The position numbers were made by a program, and so were the translations under genes. Shown here one piece after another: positions 56,605 to 64,000 of a stretch of DNA of 64,000 nucleotides (its first letter is position 1; each line of letters opens with the position of its first letter). Source of the DNA: Anaspis maculata (taxonomy: Eukaryota > Arthropoda > Insecta > Coleoptera > Scraptiidae); assembly GCA_949128115.1 (NCBI GenBank), contig OX421964.1, forward strand, positions 20,670,892 to 20,734,891, in the 5' to 3' direction. The notes below the pieces were generated by a model. The model was given only the letters and a program-made list of their open reading frames with translations, was not told the origin of the DNA and did not search any database.

Positions 56605-56914
56605 TATAGGCCTCCGATTAGTGTTCCCGAACTTTCCATCATCTTCCAGCAAACTCGACAGTGACCCGGCATGCGATTTTCTAGGCGACTCCCGAACAAT
56701 CCCACACACCTCAGGCATAATTCTGCCGTGCTCTAGAGCCGGCGCCGCCGCCAAATGGACAAATGTGTCTTGATCAGGCGTTTTAGTCTCCATGCATTTC
56801 AATGTCACCACGCACACTCAAGAAATGTCCAGAGCTCCGCGCACACTGCGGTCGTAGAAAAGCCTAGAAATATCGCGTGCTCATCAGAATGCACGGGAAT
56901 CGTCGCTTGTAGCA

Positions 56915-57379
56915 ATATACAGTCAAAGATTGGACAATAATCAAAAAGATGTATATAACAAGTGATCGAATCAATTTCTCAAGTGGCCTATGATTCCTGA
57001 AAATCTGGCGGAAAAACGTGGCTATCAAGGAGGCCTACTTTGAGGAGAAATTCATTCGATCACTCTTTATACTCAATCTAAAATACATTTTACATTCAAA
57101 ATAATAATAAAGTAGTGAGTGTGACTGGCTGTGTCAAAGACAAATCCGCAAGATCTGGTGGAAACTTCCAAATTATAAGTTATACCAGTTATAGTTACTT
57201 CGAAGCTTCACAAGTTTCAAAAAAATGTTGAAGAAATTTGGATATTTTACCTTTATTGGATATTTGGGAAAGAGGAGTTTGAGCTCTTCATTTTATTATC
57301 TGAAACAGTTTGGTGAGCTCTTTCAAACAGACTAAAAAACAACCACAGAATTATCATTTAGGAATTATAGGTTTAGGAA
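56915..57379. other. Non-coding sequence, no gene seen
   Basis: AT-rich. Nothing recognised. Confidence 0.35.
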
Positions 57380-57381
57380 TA

Positions 57382-58365
57382 GACCGGGAGATAGCGACAG
57401 ATTTTCGGACGTGATTTTAGGCAGCATACCCTTTGGAGAGTATCATAAAATGCTTCTTCCGATGAAATTGGAGGATAAATCAAAGAGTCGTCCCGGGGCC
57501 TTCATGTATTAAAATTAGTTGACATTTGTTCGCAAAATGAGCGTTTTGATGTGATTTTACTCAGGCCGCCATGCGTACTAGAATAAAATTCAACGGAAAA
57601 GCTACCTGCAAAATGATAAGCATACCGTTTGCGTGAGTCCAACAGGTTGGCATAGCCAAGTGAATTCGCATTTAAAAAAATTATTTTTCCGAGATTCTGA
57701 ACAGGCTGCCATTGAAAGTTATTATTCGTTATAGTATGCAACGGCTAAAATGAAAAAGGCATACCGTTTGCACATGTCTAAGTACACTTTATATTTAAAT
57801 GATTCAAATTTTATTTTTGTATTTATTTTTTATCTTTATGCGAGTATGACACGTTCGACGCCTTTTAGGCAATCACGTACAATGTACAAAAGAACAAATA
57901 AAAAAAATTGATTGATTGATTGATTGATGGAAAATCATCCAATAAGTGCGCCAGTCCAATTGGTGCGCAACCAATGCGCAAACGGTATGCATTTTTCACT
58001 TTAGCGGTTGCATAGTAAAAAGATTAATAACTCTCAATATGGCAGCCTGTTCAGAATCCCGGAAAAATCAATTTTTCAAATGCAAATTCACCTGACTGTG
58101 CCAACCTGTTGGACTCACGCAAACGGTATGCTGATCATTTTGCAGGTAGCTTTTTCGTTGAATTTTATTTTAGTACGCATGGCAGCCTGAGTAAAATCAC
58201 ATCAAAATGCTCATTTTGCGAAAAAATGTTAACTTATTTGGATAAAGGACCCGGGATGACTCTTTGATTTATCCTTCAATATCATCGGAATGCGCATTTT
58301 ATGATACCCTCCAAAAGGCATACTGCCTAAAATCACGTCCGAAAATCTGTCGCTATCCCCCGGTC
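57382..58365. mobile_element. TA-flanked foldback with GACCGGGxGATAGCG ends
   Basis: The left end GACCGGGAGATAGCGACAG and right end CTGTCGCTATCCCCCGGTC have TA outside (57380-57381, 58366-58367). Arms of ~390 bp contain GGCAGCCTGAGTAAAATCAC and CAAACGGTATGC segments. The loop, about 57775-57974, holds a retroelement 3' end. No coding frame; the mirrored 79- and 60-codon frames are arm artefacts. Confidence 0.85.
57780..57930 (+). mobile_element. Retroelement 3' end with (GATT)n tail in the foldback loop
   Basis: GTACAAAAGAACAAATAAAAAAAA followed by GATT repeats (57908-57928; the string is in two parts, GTACAAAAG and AACAAATAAAAAAAA) is a polyadenylation-like signal plus a tetranucleotide tail, as in insect non-LTR or SINE 3' ends. 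The 5' limit is uncertain. It occupies the unpaired loop between the arms. Confidence 0.45.
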
Positions 58366-58367
58366 TA

Positions 58368-58742
58368 GTACTTCAAAAATGGATATGTGGATAATTCTCT
58401 ATAAGTAGGTACATTCTATATTTTGAAATATAAAGGTTTTTTGCTCAAATATTTAGTTTCACGCCATACTTTATAAACTTCAAGATTAAATTCATCGCAT
58501 CCATTATAGTGAAGATGATGCTGATTAGTAAATGTGATGTTGTATGCATGCTTCACGGAAGTGAAAGACTGTTTGTTGATTCATCACTTAAGTTTCGGCT
58601 ACTTTAATGAATGCAAAGCCATTATCACAGTTAAGTCGCAATACTATAATATTTACATGTCAATAATTCAAGTCGCCGAGTTGGCCTAATAAAAGGCCTC
58701 TTACGTACGAGTGTTACGTCGGTTTTTTTCAGGAGTTTTCTC
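58368..58742. other. Non-coding sequence, no gene seen
   Basis: Nothing recognised. Confidence 0.35.
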
Positions 58743-58878
58743 TATAGTACTAGCGGTTCACAGCATACCTAATTTGGTACAATCCTGCAATTTGTGATAC
58801 AAACAAAAACTTTGCTGCTGAAGTTCTTATTCGTATCACAAAATGCAGGATATTTTTGGGTACCGCTAGTATAGTATG
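58743..58878. mobile_element. ~135-bp MITE related to the 41.6-kb foldback
   Basis: GTACTAGCGGTTCACAGCAT and TCCTGCAATTTGTGATAC on the left are mirrored by GTATCACAAAATGCAGGAT and GGTACCGCTAGTATAG on the right. The GTATCACAAAATGCAG and GTACCGCT words are shared with the ends of the 1.45-kb foldback. TA lies at or near both ends. Confidence 0.65.
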
Positions 58879-60239
58879 TTCACCTGTACCGTGATTCTAG
58901 TCGGCTGTGAGATTTTATTGTCAAGTTTCCAAATCTGAAATATAGAAAATCCCCAAAACTTTGCGGTTGGCTGCTTTGGCTTCATTTAGCGTTCGTCGTT
59001 CGGACCACTTTTGGAACGCATTTTTTACGCATATCCTCTGCAGATAGACGGAATATTTTTGCGGGACGTGATGTCCGACGCTTTTTTCCATTATATTGGA
59101 AAATGTAGTAATTTTTCGACCTGTTTTTGATTTTCGCTAATGAACAAATAGATCAAAGCAGCTTTGACATTTGACAGGTGTCAAAAATATTTCTAACCTC
59201 TCGAAGCCGGTTCAAGTTTAGGTTGATTCAAACTAAAAAAGTACTAGGCCTTCGTCCAAAAAAAGGGATCCCATGGAATCATCAATCCTTTCACTTCTTG
59301 CAATCAAAAAGACACGACGAATAATGGAGAACTACTGGCAAGACAAGGAACATCCCAGCAGGCCTGCAGTTGCAGCAGGATTCACGTATAAAAAGTTAAA
59401 TAAACCGAATTTCAAAAAACCCAGCCGCTCAAAGTTGCATATTGGACCGAAATTCATGTGTGTACCTTCATTTTGTAATTTGCTTCTGTTTTGGAGCTTG
59501 GCGCTTGGCGGAACGAGTTTTTGTCGGCCTGGAATGGCCGTCGTCAAGATGACTTAAATTGAAGGCGACCCCGTAGGGTTTTGGTGTTTAAATGATGGTA
59601 ATACAGCTCTGCGCCCCTCTAGTGGCATTTCCACGTATGACAAAGTCAGTTTTCCAAAATTTAAATATCAATTTAATAAGAAATATAACTTCACTTCCAG
59701 AGAAGTCAGTTTCACATCAGGTAAAAGGCGGCATACGTACAATGCTAAAGTAGAAAATTTGCCCAGCCAGCTAGAGTCACAGTACAAGTGAACCTACTAT
59801 ACTATCTATTATGTTCAAGGCTTATTAATAAACCTACAAGTTTTTGACCAAATGATTGATTTTTTGTAGATTTCTAGATCAATACCACCATTATAATAGC
59901 GATGCTTTAGGAAAAATTATTGTAGAAATTACCTTACACATAGTACTTCTGATGTGCATAGGTATAGGGCATGACTAAGGCTTGTCCAAGAAGTGTGAAC
60001 TATCATTCTTGATCTCTGATTCAAATTTGGGAAAATTTTCGCAATCATTAGAAACTACAGACTGAAACAGCCGTTAGTGTAGATTCTCTAGCAATTAATA
60101 GCATGTTTGATTCCAATGCTGCATGCTTATGGATTGAACTGTAGGCTATAGGGCCAGTTCACATATAATCACTGTACTGATTATACTATACACTGTGAAA
60201 TTTCAGCGCAAAACTAAGCTAGGCGAGGTTTATTCAACA
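58879..60239. other. Apparently single-copy sequence, no gene recognised
   Basis: The plus-strand frame at 59273-59557 (94 codons) has a basic first half (ENYWQDKEHPSRPAVAAGF) and no known domain. It could be an unrecognised exon, but support is lacking. Confidence 0.35.
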
Positions 60240-60420
60240 GTAATATCACAAGTGCTTAGATTTTCACGATAATTTTGGCCAGGCGATCGCGAGTATTCGT
60301 TGTAGCGATAAATGCCCGACTCCGTAGGAGGAGGGCATCTATCTAGGGACAACCAGCCCGAGGGAACCGCTTGGCCAAAATTATCTGGGAAAATCTTTAG
60401 CACGAGTGATATTTTAATGA
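60240..60420. mobile_element. ~180-bp MITE
   Basis: TAATATCACAAGTGCTTAG and CGATAATTTTGGCCAGGCG on the left are mirrored by CGCTTGGCCAAAATTATCTG and AGCACGAGTGATATTTTA on the right, with a central CCGTAGGAGGAGGGCATCTAT region. Target duplication not determined. Confidence 0.7.
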
Positions 60421-61040
60421 TTATTACAAAAAAAAGGTCTGAGGTGACAGCTGTCAAATTTTGTTGTTTACATCAATTTTATTCCGTTGCCATTGACAGT
60501 GGGATTTGGATAAGTGAATAGTATGCTTGTAGGTCTTATTATCAAAATTGTTGTATGTAATAATCACCAGTATATTACAGCATATTAGTGTTTTTTATTC
60601 AGCCGATTAGTCTTAACAATGTCTCAAAACGTCGTCTCTACATTCACGAGGAAAAGTACACCTAATAATATTATCTGATCAAAATTCCTAAACGAAGTCG
60701 AGTAAGTGTTTAATGATCAGTGTAAAACTGCTGGGGTTGGTCACCAGTTGAGTCATCTCAATAGTTGATTGGAGGTCATAATGAAAGAAATAATCAACCT
60801 AAGAATAATTATAAGACGAGTAATAGGAATCAATATTTTCAACTGAGAATATGTGTCGGATAACGCTTTGCGCAGAGTGGATAGATACCTCTACCCGCCG
60901 TAATATCAACCGGCAAACCTGTATAGAAATCCTGACCCTAAGAAAGCCATAAGGCTCCATAATGCACAGGTATAACCGAAGAGAAAAAGAGTTAATTGAC
61001 CGACATAAAGGTAATTCACACCTTAATTTCGAAAACGAAC
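60421..61040. other. Apparently single-copy sequence, no gene recognised
   Basis: No repeat and no recognisable coding frame. Confidence 0.35.
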
Positions 61041-61560
61041 CCGAAACACTCAGCTTCCCTTCCCCGCCTTTTCTCCGGGTCGGCCGTCCCTAGAGCGGAG
61101 GCGGCGGCGGCGGCGGCAAGCAGCGACGATCCGCTCCGCTTGCTTAGTCCCACCGCAACATTGCGTGCCCGTTTATTACCCGACCAATGTACGGAAAAAC
61201 TCTGCCAGATAAACTTTATCTCTTGGCCCTGGTGTTGCAAAGCTATACCGTATATAGTATAGAGCTTCGGCTAGTACGGGCAGGACTACAACATCCATGC
61301 TTTATGGCGTTTATGGCCGCGTAAGCTAATGGATATGCGCCTGGCATTAGGGGATTTTAATTGAATTACACGCACGCACACCAGATTCCAGCGTCGTCGT
61401 CGTCCTCTGCTGCTCTACATAACAATGGGCAAGAAAAGGACGCGATAAGAGAAATCAAGGATCAATCGCGCAGAGATCTGCCATCTCCTGCCATCTCTGC
61501 GATGTCTCTGATCGAAGGATTAACGGAGATAAGAACGCAGCCCAAGTTTTGCTGATCCTA
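61041..61560. other. GC-richer island with GGCGGC run and TTTATGG words
   Basis: GGAGGCGGCGGCGGCGGCGG (about 61097-61116) gives a spurious poly-Ala/poly-Ala antisense pair of frames. CTTTATGGCGTTTATGGCCG (61302-61320) contains two TTTATGG words, and GATTTTAATTGAATTA (about 61353-61368) is homeodomain-site-like. Probably single-copy and possibly regulatory, by inference. Confidence 0.35.
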
Positions 61561-62500
61561 GCCCAGTTTTTGCAACTTGCTGACTTGTTGAAGACATTTT
61601 TCTAGATTTGATGGGAAATGATAGAAGGAGACACGCCACGTAGTTCCAAAGTTACACCTTGAAAAAGTCATTACACTCGAACTTTTTTTTTAGCCAAAAC
61701 CCGATAAAGCCGACTTAGGATTTCAGGGGACTTCTGATAGGTTATTGGGCATATAAGAAGAAAAGAACCTGTGTACAAATTTTTAATCTAACATTATATT
61801 TTCAAGGTAGGTAAAAGGTATTTTCGTTCCTTGCCCAAACTCCTGGGCTACTAAAGAAGTATATTCCAACATCAATCTATGCCATATTTACCTAATCTCT
61901 CCTTGAAAATTTCTTTTTCAGAATTTCGATCGTCTGCTAAACCAAAATGACATTGGACGACTGCCGTTATTGAGTCCATGATAGGACAATTCGTCCCGCG
62001 TACAATTCCTCCCGCAGGCAATTCATCATCAAATAACCCTTCAGGTTCTAGACGTCAAGTGAAACATTATTTTTTATAACGAAGCCACGGAAAAAATATA
62101 ATGATAAGAAATAGAAAGCGACCAGAAAAGCGACGTTTTTCAAAGAACAGAATGACGCAAGCTAACACAAACACAGCTGCAAAAACTCTTAAAGTCAATT
62201 CAAAGATAAACCTTATTCGTGTCACGACACGAAAAATATCAAGAATAGCCGGAACCCAGACGTACGCTAACAAAAATAAGTCTGAGTTATAGCCCAACAT
62301 ACAATAGCAATGACGTACGTAGTGCAATTATGCGACTAGAGATTCCCTATCCAAAAGTCTCTCCCTGTAGAGCTGATTCGAAGAAAACTCTGAATTATAG
62401 CTCAATAAATGTCAAATACTCAAGCCAAAATTTTTCATCTGAAGTGTTTTTTTCGTTGAATCGACGGCCGCTGTAGAAAAGATAAGACACGATCCTGCAC
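61561..62500. other. Apparently single-copy sequence, no gene recognised
   Basis: The minus-strand frame at 62067-62327 (86 codons) would be strongly hydrophobic, but that is common in AT-rich antisense frames and no family is recognised. Confidence 0.35.
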
Positions 62501-62720
62501 AACACAAAGAATGTATAAAAAGCTGTATGAAAAGAGGAGCGTCCTATCCAGGGACCAGTATCAGTAGTACAAGTAGTATCAGCAGTATCAGAGTCATTCA
62601 GTAGCAGTCAGCATCAGAGCAGTATTAGACCAGAGTACAGCAACAACCAGTACCCATAGAAACAAACAGTTCTTCAGCAAACAGCTTACAGTTTCTTCGT
62701 ATGGTGTTTGTAGAATTGTG
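62501..62720 (+). promoter_or_regulatory. Core-promoter-like TATA box and CAGTATCAG-rich leader
   Basis: TATAAAA at 62514-62520 is followed by a segment dense in CAGTATCAG/CAGTAGCAG words (about 62557-62645). TCAGTAG (62561), an insect initiator-like word, lies ~45 bp downstream. TATA boxes followed by CAGT-rich leaders occur in insect LTR retrotransposons and in some TATA-driven genes. No LTR termini or downstream coding sequence were found, so this is either an LTR fragment or a host promoter. Confidence 0.35.
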
Positions 62721-62955
62721 ATTATGATTGTTATTATTTCCATACCATGTTTTTGCACCAAATGATTACCACTCGAAACTACGGTCTGTTTACATCATGT
62801 TCTCTTCTTTTATTGACCCTGTAATATCAACTTTTCAATCTAGCCTAATTGCATTTAGTCTTCATTTTTTTTCACCCCTTTTGTATATTTTTCTTCTTTG
62901 TTACTCGATAAATATTTAATTTTGTTTCCATTTGTTTTCCTGACAAGCGAACCCA
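62721..62955. other. Non-coding sequence, no gene seen
   Basis: T-rich. Nothing recognised. Confidence 0.3.
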
Positions 62956-62989
62956 CGACGCCAACAAAGGCCAGGTAATTCTTCCTAAT

Positions 62990-64000
62990 GATTCCCTTGG
63001 TTCAAGAAGTCATAATTGTAACAGGGTTTCATCCCGGCCCTGAATAACACCTAGCTTTAGGAGCACTAGTGAGCCCCTTGTACCTTCATGTGATATTCGA
63101 CCTCTGTCGGGCCCTTCATTCCTCTATGAGGAATGAATTACACTATCTAGTGTAATTTTTGAGTCCTAATCACCTCTCTTGTTTTTTTCATGGCTTTCAG
63201 AATTTCACTGAGGCTCCTTTTGCAATCTTCTGCTATCAAGTGCTCCATTGGGCTCCCTTGTTCTGTTTTCATGTAATTTGAAGCCCTTCTGAAATTCCTT
63301 GCATTTTTTGTGATTTTTGGAGCAACAGAGAGCGAGAGAGCGTTGTGCTGTCATGTTATATACTCGAAGCTCTATTGGGCCCCATTATGCTTCCAAGTGC
63401 AGCTGGAGCCCTAAGGAGCCTCTCTATGTTTTTTTTTATGGCTTTCGGAGAAGATTCCAGTAACCTCCATTTTATGTTATTTTATTATAAAGAGCTCGAT
63501 TAGCTCCCCTTGTGTCTTGAATACCAATAGAAGTTCTTTAGAGCCCCTTTGCACTTTTTCAAGACTTTCGAAGCACTAGTAAACCCCTTGTGCATTTATG
63601 TAATATTTGGCTCCAATGGGTCGGTTGTGTCTTCAAATAATTATGATTTGGAGCCCTAATGAGCTCTCTATGCGCTTCATGACTTCCATAATTTCATTAA
63701 ACCCTCTTCGCCATCTTGTGTTATCCAGGCTCCAATGGGCCTTATTGTCTCATGTGATCTGAAGCCCTACTTGCCTTCTTGTATTTTCCGTTACTTAGTA
63801 GGCACCCTTGTGCTGTCATATCATGCGGAGCCCTTTTGGGACCGAATTCCCTTGTGTCCCTCAAATGTGGTTGGAGTTCTGATGATCCCCCCTTGGTTTT
63901 TTATGACTTATGACTTAAATGGCTTCCGGAGCCTTATCGGCCCCTTGTGCCCTCATGTGTCGTTTGAAGCCCTGATGACCCCTATTGTTTCTATCTCTCT
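62990..64000 (+). repeat. Diverged ~40-bp minisatellite, runs off the window
   Basis: About 22 units approximate GGAGCCCTAATGAGC followed by CCCTTGTGCTTTCATGT. CCCTTGT-like words recur every 35-48 bp (for example 63075, 63251, 63503, 63583, 63802, 63842, 63932), alternating with GAGCCC or GGCTCC words. Units differ widely from each other, so the array is old. No open frame spans it. Confidence 0.7.

Larger units (their letters stand above)
54869..56914 (-). repeat. Second gypsy-type LTR, interrupted by a foldback
   Basis: Read on the minus strand, 56914-56607 and 55066-54869 align with the solo LTR at 2506-3015. The ends are TGTTACGTATTTCGCG (54869) and, at 56914, a decayed TGTAGCA in place of CGTAACA. 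The alignment is broken only by the 1536-bp insert at 55069-56604, plus scattered differences. No flanking target duplication is evident. Confidence 0.8.

Noticed and set aside
61016..61262. Poly-alanine-containing frames on both strands
   Set aside because: Caused by the GGCGGC run; both strands are open, with no flanking conserved domain.
62067..62327. Hydrophobic 86-codon minus-strand frame resembling a membrane protein
   Set aside because: Hydrophobicity arises easily from T-rich antisense sequence; no family match and no start context.

Overview
This is a eukaryotic, AT-rich, gene-poor window. I place it in an insect, perhaps a hemipteran, from three things: jockey/CR1-type non-LTR retrotransposon fragments, a gypsy-type solo LTR with TGTTACG...CGTAACA ends, and decayed CXC-domain open frames like those of uncharacterised insect proteins. 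Placement below insect is inference. I recognise no intact host gene, tRNA or rRNA. The open frames not attributed to mobile elements are short and show no recognisable domain.

The window is built mostly of mobile DNA, above all long foldback (palindromic) elements flanked by TA. These lie at 1.1-1.85, 1.85-2.5, 18.0-19.4, 22.8-24.3, 25.2-26.4, 35.5-39.3, 41.6-43.0, 49.3-50.2, 53.2-54.3, 55.1-56.6 and 57.4-58.4 kb. Many end in CAGGGTG next to TA, which suggests a Tc1/mariner-like (IS630) integration mode. None carries a recognisable transposase. Several are concentric, with one TA-CAGGGTG palindrome inside another. The 55.1-56.6 kb copy sits in the TATA box of an LTR whose unoccupied counterpart lies at 2.5-3.0 kb, so the TA target duplication can be read directly.

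Other elements, left to right: a 3.04-kb hAT-like element (6310-9351) with a perfect 8-bp target duplication, carrying six ~260-bp satellite units; a second, inverted locus of that satellite at 52.1-53.0 kb; a TA-flanked 1.97-kb element (11911-13882) with CTCTCGGTCTCG arrays inside both ends; an old dispersed repeat around it (11.4-15.7 kb); a 207-bp hAT-like MITE (30719-30925); a 344-bp TIR element holding a GATA microsatellite (32.2-32.5 kb); a 72-bp minisatellite (34.7-34.95 kb); a 5'-truncated CR1/jockey-type retrotransposon on the plus strand (43.2-45.04 kb, one in-frame stop); two ~98% identical copies of a minus-strand jockey 3'-end chimera (39.28-40.41 and 45.77-46.91 kb); two decayed CXC-domain coding fragments (41.3 and 47.85-48.27 kb); small MITEs at 47.2, 49.1, 58.7 and 60.3 kb; and a very diverged ~40-bp tandem repeat running off the right end (63.0-64.0 kb).

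Between the repeats lie apparently single-copy islands richer in GC, with CGG/GCC runs and TTTATGG or TAATTA-like words (5.2-6.3, 19.6-20.8, 33.3-34.3, 51.3-51.7, 61.0-61.5 kb). They may be regulatory or intronic sequence of an unseen host gene. All alignments were made by eye; identity values and arm limits are approximate unless a junction is quoted.
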